A stretch of 64,000 nt of DNA from Schlesneria sphaerica. GTDB lineage: Bacteria > Planctomycetota > Planctomycetia > Planctomycetales > Planctomycetaceae. The DNA lies in assembly GCF_044336245.1 (NCBI RefSeq), contig NZ_CP172346.1, forward strand, positions 4,278,001 through 4,342,000, given 5' to 3'. A model generated the notes under the pieces. The model was not told the origin of the DNA. It ran no database searches and saw only the letters and a program-made list of their open reading frames with translations. Both the position numbers and the translations under genes were made by a program. Shown piece by piece: positions 35,799-44,471 of the stretch (position 1 is the stretch's first letter; every line of letters begins with the position of its first letter).

Positions 35799-37628
35799 CT
35801 ATTCGACATCGGCCTCTGACTGCAGGTAGGTTTTCTCGCGGAACGTGGCCACGACCACGAGGAACCCTAAAGCGGCCACCAGCATGAGTCCCGTGAAGAA
35901 CCAGTAATAACTGGCCCCGGGCAGCTTGCTCGAACCGTCTGCGTTTTGAATGAAGACGTTGACCAGTGCCGTTAAGGCATTCCCCAGCGAAACCGACAGC
36001 AAGTACAAAGACATGACGAGTGATTTCAGCTTGTTGGGCGCCTGCGTATATGAGAACTCAAGGAACGTGATTGAAACCAGAATCTCGCCGAGCGTGAGGA
36101 TCAGGTAAGCGACTAACTGCCAGACGATATGGGGCTTGTAGCCTTCGGCGGCGACATCCGGCCACACCGGTGATGCCAGGGAATGCGCGTCCGCTGGAGG
36201 CTGGGATTCTGCTGCATGCACTTCCACGTGCGACTTGCTCCAGTCGATGTGATTCTTCACATCTCCTGTGAAGGTTGAAGGAATCGCGATTGCCAGACGG
36301 ATATAGGGAGTCGAGACCGGTTCGTTCAGGTTGACCACTTGAGCCTGGGACGGGTCGGCTTCGAATTGTTGCGATGCCGCCTCGGTCCAGGGGCCTTTTG
36401 GTGTGGGGCCGACGTCGACTCGCAGAGTGAAAGGAACTGTCGGTTCACCGGTAGACGCGGAATTCGCCTGGGCATCGCGCTGCTGCCAACTGACGGACTT
36501 GATGTTCCAGGCACGATTTTCGCGCAGGCGGATGATCAGTTCTCGTTCCGCCAGGATTCCCGTAGCAGGGGCTGTTTCCACATTGGCGCTGCGGACGACT
36601 TTGCCGCCGACGATCTGCGACTCGATCCATCCGCTCACCCCGAATGCCAGAGATGTGAGAAAGAATCCGATCGCAATCTTGCCGAGCGAAGTCAGGGGAA
36701 ACAGTTTGTTAAGAAGCGGGTAGAGACCGTACGTGCAGAGCGGAATCAGGACGAGTACCAGAATTGGATTGATGGCTTGAATCTGGGATGGCAGCCACTC
36801 AACGCCCAACCAGTTGCGGTCCATTCCCTCGGCCTGTTCCACCCAGGCCGACGCCGTCTGGTCGTAAAGTGCCCAGAAGACTGCGACGAACAGGTAAAGG
36901 GGAATCAGCCGCCCCACGGCGCGTAAGCCTTCGATGCTGAATATCTCACGGATAAACGCTGCACCTCCCGGTTTGACGTGGACGAACTTTTTCCGGCCCA
37001 ACCAGAAGACAAAGGTCGCGAAGAACATCAGCAAGCCGGGCAGGCCGAAGGCAAGATGGGGCCCCCAGTGCGGCCCGAATCGTTGCAGGAGAATCGGAGT
37101 GATGATCGTCGAGATGAAGGCTCCGAAATTGATCGAAAAGTAAAACCAGCTGAAGACACGCGGCAACAGGTGCTGGTTTTGCTCCGTGAACTGATCACCT
37201 ACGTGTGCCGAAACGCACGGTTTTATTCCTCCGGATCCGATGGCAATCAGGGTGAGACCCGACAGGAGACCCCAGCGGCCAGGGATCGCGGCGAGGGCCA
37301 GATGTCCCAGACAGTACACCAGCGACAACCAGAAGATGGTGCGGTATTTCCCGAGCAACCAGTCGGAAAGAATGGCCCCTGCAATCGGGAAAAAGTAAGC
37401 GGAAGCAACGAACCAGTGAACCGCGGCGCGGGCATCTTCCGTCGACATCGGATCGGGTTGTCCCGCCCCATCGAGCAGATACTTCGTCATGTAGACGAAG
37501 AGAATCGCCTTCATCCCGTAGAAACTGAACCGTTCGGCTGCCTCATTACCGACGATGTAGGGAATTCCCGGAGGCATGCGATTGGACGGAGAGGATTCGC
37601 TCAATTCAGTTGCCTTGGGTTCGGGCAT
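35799..37628 (-). CDS. POT/PTR2-family peptide transporter with a large extra-membrane insert
   Basis: A 609-aa protein. The family start is clear: IPYIVGNEAAERFSFYGMKA followed by ILFVYMTKYLL. Later helices include PIAGAILSDWLLGKYRTIFW and FSWFYFSINFGAFISTIITP, a POT signature region. These proton-coupled transporters import di- or tripeptides. Between helices, residues about 335-497 form an insert of about 160 residues, predicted beta-rich (VPFTLRVDVGPTPKGPWTEA, TPYIRLAIAIP), that may be a small domain outside the membrane. Typical members have a short loop here. The ATG at 37628 is chosen; the frame runs on upstream without protein character. Its upstream region is interrupted by the insertion sequence. 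Confidence 0.88.
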   Translation of the reverse strand: MPEPKATELSESSPSNRMPPGIPYIVGNEAAERFSFYGMKAILFVYMTKYLLDGAGQPDPMSTEDARAAVHWFVASAYFFPIAGAILSDWLLGKYRTIFWLSLVYCLGHLALAAIPGRWGLLSGLTLIAIGSGGIKPCVSAHVGDQFTEQNQHLLPRVFSWFYFSINFGAFISTIITPILLQRFGPHWGPHLAFGLPGLLMFFATFVFWLGRKKFVHVKPGGAAFIREIFSIEGLRAVGRLIPLYLFVAVFWALYDQTASAWVEQAEGMDRNWLGVEWLPSQIQAINPILVLVLIPLCTYGLYPLLNKLFPLTSLGKIAIGFFLTSLAFGVSGWIESQIVGGKVVRSANVETAPATGILAERELIIRLRENRAWNIKSVSWQQRDAQANSASTGEPTVPFTLRVDVGPTPKGPWTEAASQQFEADPSQAQVVNLNEPVSTPYIRLAIAIPSTFTGDVKNHIDWSKSHVEVHAAESQPPADAHSLASPVWPDVAAEGYKPHIVWQLVAYLILTLGEILVSITFLEFSYTQAPNKLKSLVMSLYLLSVSLGNALTALVNVFIQNADGSSKLPGASYYWFFTGLMLVAALGFLVVVATFREKTYLQSEADVE

Positions 37629-37773
37629 TTTTCGTGTTCTTTCGGAGAGAAAGTCATCGTTCACGTGAACAGGAGAATAAACGAATTGCAAGGCAGGTTC
37701 GAGCAAGTGACCGTCAGGGTCACCTGCTGATCGGCCCCGTCCTGCTCGCCCATGTCCCCCCCCCTCCGAGGTG

Positions 37774-37782
37774 ATTGCGCCG
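37774..37782. repeat. Target site duplication, left copy
   Basis: ATTGCGCCG directly abuts the outer end of the left terminal inverted repeat. An identical copy follows the right repeat (39554-39562). The perfect 9-bp match marks the insertion site and argues for a fairly recent insertion. Confidence 0.9.
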
Positions 37783-37801
37783 GGGTGCATGTCAGCTTTT
37801 G
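37783..37801. repeat. Left terminal inverted repeat of the IS
   Basis: GGGTGCATGTCAGCTTTTG matches the inverted right end at 18 of 19 positions. The transposase stop codon (37792-37794) falls inside this repeat. Confidence 0.9.
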
Positions 37802-39120
37802 ATTTTTTTGTCTGCGACTCTCGGAGTTTTAGGCGGCCTGATGAACGGCGATCCGGGTCGCGTATCAAGGTGTCGAGCGAGTCGTTCATCTTCGGAGAGT
37901 CCGGCGGCGCGGATTTGAAGAATCGCTTCAGCTCCTTCGGGATCATTCCACCACATCTCGGTTCCTTTGACGCGATAGTTCATTTCCTTAACGAGCGATT
38001 CCATCCAAGCTGTCGTCACCGGCAGGCCTTGTCGGCGGTACTCGTCATACTTCATCCTGGCATGATTGTTCTCAAGATAAGTGATCGTCCGCGCTAGAAT
38101 CTTTCGTGGGTCTTGATCGGCGGCATCGGCTGGCGGTTGTCCGAATTTCTGTTGCCATGTTCGAAGTTCCTCCAGCACCTGATTCACTTCGCCCTGCCAG
38201 CAGCCACGCATCCAAACCAGATATTGGCTCCAAGCGTTCGCGGGGCTATCAGGAAAGACGGCTTTTGCCGCCAGGAAGACGTAACTGAGCGCATGGATAA
38301 AGTCGAGGATCGGCGTGAATTCGGAGAACCGTTCTTTCCAGAGAGACCAGTTCCAGGGGAGGCCATCTCCCAAAAAGGCTTTATCCTGCGAGTCGAAAAA
38401 CAGGCGTCGCTTTGCCTCTCGCTGCATCTGTTTGCCAAACTCTTTGGCCTCGGCCATGCTGGCCAGAACTGTGCGGACCAGACGCTTCGGACGCCAGTCA
38501 ATGGGTTGTTTCGTCAGGGCCTCTTCGAGTGTCTTGTCGGTGGCGTCGGGACTCGCTGGGGGATCTTGGGGAACGGGCGCGGCCACCGGTAAGGCCTCGG
38601 TTTCCGCCAGTTTTGCGACGTGATGTGGATCACAGAAGCACTCAGGTGGTTCGGGTTGGGGATCCTCTTCAAACGTCTGGTGCTGAGCTCGAATCAGGCA
38701 AGCGACCTTCGTCTCTCGCCAGCCCTCCCCAACGGGATGCACGCCGGGTCCTCGGTCCGGATGACGACAGCGAATCCAACCACCGTCGCACTCGATGATC
38801 GCCAATTCAGGAGGGCGGTCACTCTTCAATGCCAATGCATCATCCGTTTTCGGATCAGAATCTCGGCGTGCGGCCAACTCGCCACCGATGTCGTGAACAA
38901 CCCGTTCCACCGTCTTGGTCGAGACAGCAACGTCCGCTTCCTTCAGGGCGATGACCCCTCGTTTGTAGGAACGTGCCTCCCCTGCAAGAACGGCGATTTT
39001 CCGCACGACGATCGGAGTCAACTCGCGTGCATGAAATCCCAATCGCTCACGTAAGGGGGAAAAAGTCCCGCCGACAGGCAGGACAAGAACCGACCAACTC
39101 TTGAAGTTCCACTCGTCCAT
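37792..39120 (-). CDS. ISKra4-like transposase, downstream frame (orfB)
   Basis: Up to 442 codons. The likely DDE residues are Asp in IIECDGGWIRC, Asp in FLGDGLPWNW and Glu in TTAWMESLVKE. These sit among ISKra4-type context: GWRETKVACLI, LDFIHALSYVFLAAKAVF and YLENNHARMKYDEYRRQGLP. Its in-frame start around 39120 lies in a region that makes sense only in the other frame (orfA ends in CPACRRDFFPL; orfB resumes SPLRERLGFHARELTP). The functional product is therefore probably an orfA-orfB fusion made by a +1 (or -2) shift at TTTTTCCCCC (39064-39055). A single indel inactivating the gene is the alternative. Confidence 0.85.
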   Translation of the reverse strand: MDEWNFKSWSVLVLPVGGTFSPLRERLGFHARELTPIVVRKIAVLAGEARSYKRGVIALKEADVAVSTKTVERVVHDIGGELAARRDSDPKTDDALALKSDRPPELAIIECDGGWIRCRHPDRGPGVHPVGEGWRETKVACLIRAQHQTFEEDPQPEPPECFCDPHHVAKLAETEALPVAAPVPQDPPASPDATDKTLEEALTKQPIDWRPKRLVRTVLASMAEAKEFGKQMQREAKRRLFFDSQDKAFLGDGLPWNWSLWKERFSEFTPILDFIHALSYVFLAAKAVFPDSPANAWSQYLVWMRGCWQGEVNQVLEELRTWQQKFGQPPADAADQDPRKILARTITYLENNHARMKYDEYRRQGLPVTTAWMESLVKEMNYRVKGTEMWWNDPEGAEAILQIRAAGLSEDERLARHLDTRPGSPFIRPPKTPRVADKKIKS

Positions 39121-39409
39121 CGCCGGAAAGCACTTTGCGGCGACGCGGCTTCAATGAACACCGCGTCCCGCAGGTGGGACACTTCCCCGCAGATGGCTGG
39201 GCGGCCACCAGTTCGTTGAGCATCCTCTCCTGGACCATACGGCTCAACATTTGCCCGACTTCATGGGCGGCATTTTCGATCACGGAGTAATGAGGAATTT
39301 CCGTCCTCGGAAGACGGCCCTCCGCTTGATCTAACGCCACTTTCAGTTCCGTGACCCGCTTAAAGGCCAATTCGAATTCCGTTCGCAACGCACTTTGATC
39401 GCCATCCAT
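39047..39409 (-). CDS. ISKra4-like transposase, upstream frame (orfA)
   Basis: A 120-aa protein that overlaps orfB by 74 bases. A helical N-terminus (FELAFKRVTELKVALDQAEG) precedes a zinc-ribbon-like pair CPTCGTRCSLKPRRRKV and CPACRRDFF, as in the N-terminal part of ISKra4 transposases. On its own it lacks the catalytic domain. The ATG at 39409 lies 144 bases inside the right end of the element. Confidence 0.82.
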   Translation of the reverse strand: MDGDQSALRTEFELAFKRVTELKVALDQAEGRLPRTEIPHYSVIENAAHEVGQMLSRMVQERMLNELVAAQPSAGKCPTCGTRCSLKPRRRKVLSGDGRVELQELVGSCPACRRDFFPLT

Positions 39410-39534
39410 GGCAACGCCTCCAGGCTAAGTCCCATCAAGCCCCAATCCTCCAAACCCATCTCAGCTTAACAAAAAACCACAAAATCTTGGAATTGACGTT
39501 CTCGGGCGATTTCGCGCACACGATAGAGGCATAA

Positions 39535-39553
39535 CAAAAGCTGGCATGCACCC
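39535..39553. repeat. Right terminal inverted repeat of the IS
   Basis: CAAAAGCTGGCATGCACCC is the inverted copy of the left repeat with one mismatch. It is followed at once by the second ATTGCGCCG copy. Confidence 0.9.
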
Positions 39554-39562
39554 ATTGCGCCG
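39554..39562. repeat. Target site duplication, right copy
   Basis: ATTGCGCCG, identical to 37774-37782. Outside it the sequence runs into the upstream region of the glycosyltransferase gene. Confidence 0.9.
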
Positions 39563-39653
39563 CGACGAACGCCATTCCTCTTGTTGAATTTCCGGAAATC
39601 GCACTAAACTCAGGCAAGAGAATTCCTTCAAACAATTTCACGCAGGAAAACGG

Positions 39654-40751
39654 ATGTTCCGGCGGATTCCAGTTTCCGAACTCGTTCAGCTTCAGCCACG
39701 GCGCATTTGTCTCATCAAGCCGAGCGCACTCGGCGATGTCGTGCAGACGTTGCCCTTGCTTCCCGTACTGAAGCATCGCTATCCGGGGGCAGAAATCAGC
39801 TGGGTGGTGAATCGGGAATTGAAGGATCTTGTGGAAGGGCATCCCGCTTTGTCGGATGCAATCTCCTTCGAACGCCGTGGGGGCTGGTCCGCATGGGGCA
39901 ACTTGCTCGGGACGCTGCGCAAACGGCGATTTGATCTGGTGATCGATCTTCAGGGGTTACTTCGTACGGGCGTCATGACGCTGGCGACCGGGGCCCCCGT
40001 CCGTGTGGGGCTGGAGACTGCGAGAGAAGGATCGCATCTGACGTTGAACTGTCTGCTGCCGGAAACGTCCCGTCAGATGGCCGCTCATGCGCGCTACTGG
40101 CGCGTGGCCGAATGCCTGGGACTGGGCCAGATGTCGCGTGAGACGTTGATCGCGACTTCCGCAGCGGACTGCGACTGGTCCGAGCTTCAACTGAAGGATC
40201 TTCCCCGCCCCATCATCGCTGTTCATCCGGGGGCCCGCTGGGAAACAAAACGCTGGCCGGTCGAGAAATTTGCCGAGCTGATGCGGCGTGCCGATCATCT
40301 GTGGGGGGGGAGCCTGCTGATCCTGGGGAGCAAGGCCGAACGGCACGACGCTGATCGGGTGCACCAGCGACTTCAGGAATTGTCCACACCGGGGCACACC
40401 CCGACCGTCAGAAATCTGGCGGGACAATCCACACTGAAACAACTGTCCGCCTTGCTTAGTCGCGTGGATTTCGCCATCAGTAACGACTCGGGGCCGATGC
40501 ATCTGGCTGCCGGACTGGGGATTCCTACGCTGGGGATTTTCACCTGCACGTCGGCCTTACGCTCTGGGCCACCCGGGGACCAGCATGAAATGATTTCGAC
40601 CGCCGTTTCCTGCGCGGCCGGTTACCATAAAATATGTCCACACCGTGGCGAGAATCATCTTGCTTGTCTGAACGAACTGGACGTGGAACGGGTCTGGGCC
40701 GGTCTCCAGCGACTCGTTCACAAATCCGGTACCGCGCGACGTGTCGCCTGA
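39654..40751 (+). CDS. Glycosyltransferase family 9 (heptosyltransferase-like)
   Basis: A 365-aa protein. The N-terminal acceptor motif ICLIKPSALGDVVQTLPLLP, the mid motif VHPGARWETKRWPVEKFAEL and the C-terminal FAISNDSGPMHLAAGLGIPT are characteristic of ADP-heptose:LPS heptosyltransferases (WaaC/WaaF/RfaQ type). It probably adds a sugar to lipopolysaccharide core or a related cell-surface glycan. A C-terminal Cys/His cluster (CAAGYHKICPHRGENHLACL) is an extra feature. AGGAAAACGG precedes the ATG. The next gene follows after 18 bases, so they probably form an operon. Confidence 0.9.
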   Translation: MFRRIPVSELVQLQPRRICLIKPSALGDVVQTLPLLPVLKHRYPGAEISWVVNRELKDLVEGHPALSDAISFERRGGWSAWGNLLGTLRKRRFDLVIDLQGLLRTGVMTLATGAPVRVGLETAREGSHLTLNCLLPETSRQMAAHARYWRVAECLGLGQMSRETLIATSAADCDWSELQLKDLPRPIIAVHPGARWETKRWPVEKFAELMRRADHLWGGSLLILGSKAERHDADRVHQRLQELSTPGHTPTVRNLAGQSTLKQLSALLSRVDFAISNDSGPMHLAAGLGIPTLGIFTCTSALRSGPPGDQHEMISTAVSCAAGYHKICPHRGENHLACLNELDVERVWAGLQRLVHKSGTARRVA

Positions 40752-40769
40752 GATGGGTCTAAGAACAGA

Positions 40770-42035
40770 ATGGCCAACCTGCGACTGGAACTGCCGGTAC
40801 TGCAAAACTGGAGCTGTCACAATTGCGGTGGCTGTTGCCGCCAGCATCTGATTGAGGTGACTGAAGCCGAGCGACAGCGGATCATCGGACAAAACTGGAC
40901 TGCAGCAGACGGGGTCGATCAACCCGTGCTCGCCTGGCATGCGGGGCCCCCGTGGAAGAAGCGTTACCGGCTCACACATAGGTCCGACGGCGGGTGCGTT
41001 TTTCTGGATGACAAAGGTCTGTGCCGCATCCATGCCAAGTTTGGTGAAGCAGCGAAGCCTCTACCTTGCCGCATCTATCCTTTCGCCTTCCATCCCTCCG
41101 GAAAATCGTTCACCGTCAGCCTGCGGTACAGTTGCCCCTCCGTTGTGGCAAATCTCGGTACACCGACCAGCAAGCGATCGAATGAACTTCGCCGAATGGC
41201 AGAGGAAGTCATTCCCGCCAGCGCCATCAATTCACCTGCCCCCTTGCTGACACCCAACGACCGGGTTGACTGGACTGACCTGCAACCCTTTGTCGAGGCC
41301 CTGGATCACACGCTGGCGGATCTCTCTACGCCGATCGTCGTCAAAGTTGTCCGTGCCATCGCCTGGACCACCCTGGTAGGGCAGGCTTCGTTCGAGAAGA
41401 TTCGAGGTCCACGGATTCGTGAACTGATCGCCCTGCTGATGGAAGCAGCCCGGCTCGAGAATCCCCACGTACCCGAATCGCCAGAAGAACCCAGTCGTGT
41501 TGGCCGCCTCTACTTTCGAACGCTCGTTGCCCAATACGCGAGGAAAGACACAGTCGCAGACCTTTCGTCCGGCGTCTGGGGACGTTGGCGGTTATTACGA
41601 GCCATCGTTCGTTTCACCAAGGGAAGCGGAAATATCCCCTCGTTACAGACGGGCCTGAAAGAGGTCCCTTTCAGTGCTCTGGAACCTTCCTTCGGTCCGA
41701 TCGACGCCGAGGCGGAAGAAATCCTGACCCGTTATTTCCGGGTTAAAACGACGGGGATGCACTTCTTTGGATCCGCCTACTACGACATTCCCTTTGCCGA
41801 GGGCTTTCACAGTCTGGCACTGATGTTGCCAGTGACGCTGTGGCTGGCACGGTGGCATGCCGTGAGTGACGGACGCGACCGGATTACCGCCGCGGATGTC
41901 TCCAGGGGACTGGCGATGGCCGATCATCATCATGGTTATTCGCCCGCGCTGGCTCAGTACGCCGCTCGCCGGCGTGTCCGATCCCTCGTCGAACTGGGGG
42001 ACCTCACGCGATTGTGTTACTGGTATTCCCGGTAG
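40770..42035 (+). CDS. YkgJ-family cysteine cluster (Fe-S) protein
   Basis: A 421-aa protein. The N-terminal YkgJ/zinc- or iron-binding cluster reads SCHNCGGCCRQH, GGCVFLDDKGLCRIHAKFGE and KPLPCRIYPFAF, with eight or more cysteines. It then continues for about 280 helical residues of unknown function, longer than the small YkgJ proteins. The cluster may hold an iron-sulfur or zinc centre. It is 18 bases downstream of the glycosyltransferase, and the two may share a surface-glycan role, but this is inference from position only. Confidence 0.8.
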   Translation: MANLRLELPVLQNWSCHNCGGCCRQHLIEVTEAERQRIIGQNWTAADGVDQPVLAWHAGPPWKKRYRLTHRSDGGCVFLDDKGLCRIHAKFGEAAKPLPCRIYPFAFHPSGKSFTVSLRYSCPSVVANLGTPTSKRSNELRRMAEEVIPASAINSPAPLLTPNDRVDWTDLQPFVEALDHTLADLSTPIVVKVVRAIAWTTLVGQASFEKIRGPRIRELIALLMEAARLENPHVPESPEEPSRVGRLYFRTLVAQYARKDTVADLSSGVWGRWRLLRAIVRFTKGSGNIPSLQTGLKEVPFSALEPSFGPIDAEAEEILTRYFRVKTTGMHFFGSAYYDIPFAEGFHSLALMLPVTLWLARWHAVSDGRDRITAADVSRGLAMADHHHGYSPALAQYAARRRVRSLVELGDLTRLCYWYSR

Positions 42036-42080
42036 GGCCCTCACCGTGTTCACGGCACCGGTCGCTCCGAGCGGTTCACA

Positions 42081-44363
42081 CTAACGGGACAGGGCGGCAA
42101 TAATGGCTTGCGCTGCTCGATCGGGGGTGAGTGCGGTCACTCCGATTCCCGATACGACTTTCGTGATATTGTGATCCACTTTGTTCGGGGATCTCCATGT
42201 CGCTCCGTCTGCTGTGGTGAGATAGGCCGACATCGTGTGGTGACCCGTGCCAGGGCGTTCGCCGATCAGATGGACAATCGTGCGTGAACCCGTGAGCCCG
42301 CCGAACAGGATTTCACCGATGCGGTATCCCGCCCGGACCCTGCCGCTGTTCACGACGAAGGGTGCCGACGCGACGTGGTAGCCAGATTTTTCCAGCAGGG
42401 GATAAAGCGCGTCCAGCGATGGCAGCAGGTTCCCATCGTCGAGCATGGCATAGGCATTCAAGCCTTCCGAGATCACCAGCGCTGTGTCGGACTTTCCCTG
42501 ATCTCGGGTCCGGACGTCCTGGACTTTGATCAACGATTCATCAGAAAGGTGCTCACCCGTGGTGGGGTGCAAAATGTAGTCGTTTCTGTCCGACGAACGC
42601 GTCGTCAGAGGGAGCGCGTTCGGAATCCGTTTGATGAAATCCGGGTCCCATTCTTTCCAGATGCACTTCTTGGCATCTTCATAGACGGTCTGAATTTCGG
42701 AGCGAAGCTGAGGTGCCAGTTCCGACGGACGCCGACCGAAGCCTTCTGCGATAAAGACGCCGCGCTGTCGAACTTCCGTCACGATTTGTGCCGACTCGGC
42801 AAGAATCTGCTGATCGGTTCGCGGGTCCTGTTTGCATCGCCGGTACTGCAGATAGACCCAATGAGGGTCGCCAAAGTGCTCTGTCGGCTTCCCCTGATCG
42901 TCGATGACGCCTAATTTCTTGAAGAAGGACCACATTCGATCATCGACGCGGAAGCCGAACTTCTCACGCAGCCGGACATGGTCCTGATAACCCGTGGTGA
43001 GATACCCGAGCATGGGGTCGATCTTGGTCGGAAGCGCCATCAGGTATCCGGGGTTGGCGGGGGCAATTTGCTCCAAGCACCAGTCGAGATCATCCAGAGA
43101 GACCTCCATATGCAGCGTCGAACAGACATCGAGCCCGATCATGAGCCCATGCAGTTTCCCCATGGCGATGTCTTCGAGGCAGCACCGAACGAGTTGCTCG
43201 CGCGTTCGGAAGACTTCGGGGCCAATAAAGCCGGCGACGTCGTTCAGGTGCAGCCATGCCTGTTCGGGGGGGATGTTCTTCGCCGCAGCAATCGTGTGCG
43301 ACATTCCGCGTGCGAACCCGTACTTGCGTGACTCATGCAGGACCATGTCACATCCGTGGCCATGTCCATTCGTGAAATCAGCCCCCTGGCCGGTTTCCAG
43401 GTAGAGCCCGAAGGGGCCGGTCCGCTCTGCTGCATAGCGGGCCATCTTCTCCACGGTGATGTCGAACGTGGCGTTGGCCTGATCGTTGCCTGCGATACTT
43501 TGAAACCAGAATTCCGTTGAGCCGGGATAAAGCTGTTCCACTTCCGCCTGCACGTCGATATGTGACAGGACGCAGTGGGGAATGATGTGATCCAGCTCGA
43601 ATGTTTTCAGGATGTCTTGTAAAGCGAGCTCGACGGCCGCGACGGATTGAGGGTCGCTCGAGACGGGGTTGGTCCCCAGCAGCACGTCCCCCACGGCGTA
43701 AGCAAATGCGTCGAATACCTGAAAACGGATGTCGTCAACGTGATCCGTGGGCGAGTTAGGCTGGATTCGGGCTCCCAGATACCCTTGATCACCCAGATGA
43801 GATCCCGCCAGAGGGTTAAACACCGTCTGGCCGATTCGGATCAGTTCGGCGTTCGACATCAGCCGCACCAGACACGCGATCAGGTCGCTCGATAGTCCCG
43901 GCATCAGTTGATGGATGTCCGCCGCACTGGACGACAGCAGGTGATCCTTCAGCTCACCCACGGTTCGCTGTTCCCAGTCTCGCAGGCGGTCCCGATTGAT
44001 GAACGTGTCGTTCCAGACCAGGAGACGGTCGCGCCAGGGTGGGTTCGCCAGAAGATCAGCGATCCGCGTGTTGGCCAGCAGTTGCCGTGCATGGGCTCGC
44101 GAGGGCTCGTTGGCAGCGGCGACACCAACGATGGCGTCTCCTTCTTTGAACTCGTTCGCGGCACCCAGGAGTTTCTTATAGAGTTCGGTGTCGAAGCGAC
44201 CATTTTGCCGCTGGATGTAGGCAAACAGACCTTCCTGACCGACGGGAGCTTCCACCTCGACACCGTGGACCTGTGGGTTGGCCCAGGCGCGGCGGGTGTT
44301 CCACTCGGTTCCCATCAGCATCGGCACAGAGAGGGCGGCTAGAAATCGACGTCGATTCAGCAT
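42081..44363 (-). CDS. Fused ethanolamine ammonia-lyase EutB-EutC with a Tat-like signal
   Basis: A 760-aa protein starting at the ATG at 44363 (GGAAGAG upstream). Residues about 40-500 match the EutB heavy chain (GDAIVGVAAANEPSRAHARQ, FQSIAGNDQANATFDI, FYLETGQG-type GLYLETGQGADFTNGHGHGC, MIGLDVCSTLHMEVSLDDLD). Residues about 580-760 match the EutC light chain (YILHPTTGEHLSDES, LVISEGLNAYAM, VHLIGERPGTGHHTMSAYL). The EutC part lacks roughly the N-terminal 60-70 residues of free-standing EutC. Adenosylcobalamin-dependent ammonia-lyase splits ethanolamine into acetaldehyde and ammonia. The start NRRRFLAALSVPMLMG looks like a twin-arginine signal, odd for a B12 enzyme that is normally cytosolic or in a microcompartment. 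No other eut gene is nearby. Confidence 0.88.
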   Translation of the reverse strand: MLNRRRFLAALSVPMLMGTEWNTRRAWANPQVHGVEVEAPVGQEGLFAYIQRQNGRFDTELYKKLLGAANEFKEGDAIVGVAAANEPSRAHARQLLANTRIADLLANPPWRDRLLVWNDTFINRDRLRDWEQRTVGELKDHLLSSSAADIHQLMPGLSSDLIACLVRLMSNAELIRIGQTVFNPLAGSHLGDQGYLGARIQPNSPTDHVDDIRFQVFDAFAYAVGDVLLGTNPVSSDPQSVAAVELALQDILKTFELDHIIPHCVLSHIDVQAEVEQLYPGSTEFWFQSIAGNDQANATFDITVEKMARYAAERTGPFGLYLETGQGADFTNGHGHGCDMVLHESRKYGFARGMSHTIAAAKNIPPEQAWLHLNDVAGFIGPEVFRTREQLVRCCLEDIAMGKLHGLMIGLDVCSTLHMEVSLDDLDWCLEQIAPANPGYLMALPTKIDPMLGYLTTGYQDHVRLREKFGFRVDDRMWSFFKKLGVIDDQGKPTEHFGDPHWVYLQYRRCKQDPRTDQQILAESAQIVTEVRQRGVFIAEGFGRRPSELAPQLRSEIQTVYEDAKKCIWKEWDPDFIKRIPNALPLTTRSSDRNDYILHPTTGEHLSDESLIKVQDVRTRDQGKSDTALVISEGLNAYAMLDDGNLLPSLDALYPLLEKSGYHVASAPFVVNSGRVRAGYRIGEILFGGLTGSRTIVHLIGERPGTGHHTMSAYLTTADGATWRSPNKVDHNITKVVSGIGVTALTPDRAAQAIIAALSR

Positions 44364-44471
44364 GGTCTCTTCCACGATTGTGTCTACGAGTTTGAACGCC
44401 CTCAGCATATCCGACAGGGGCCGCCGACGGCTATCTCGTTTTGGCCCGTTTCGGATGCACGAACGGACTGG

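Larger units (their letters stand above)
37783..39553 (-). mobile_element. Complete ISKra4-like insertion sequence, 1771 bp
   Basis: Bounded by 19-bp terminal inverted repeats (GGGTGCATGTCAGCTTTTG on the left, one mismatch on the right) and flanked by a perfect 9-bp duplication. It encodes a two-frame DDE-type transposase on the minus strand. GGG ends, the roughly 9-bp duplication and the transposase motifs fit the ISKra4 family. Removing it restores a 245-base divergent region between the POT transporter (37628) and the glycosyltransferase (39654). It may have altered promoters of both. Confidence 0.9.

Noticed and set aside
37693..37727. Nested hairpin (GCAGGT / GTGACC arms) between the IS and the POT gene
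   Set aside because: Considered as an IS end, but the true TIR and TSD lie at 37774-37801; it may be only a leader fold.
37756..37764. Run of nine C bases just outside the IS
   Set aside because: A homopolymer in an intergenic region; it lies outside the TIR and TSD and has no clear role.
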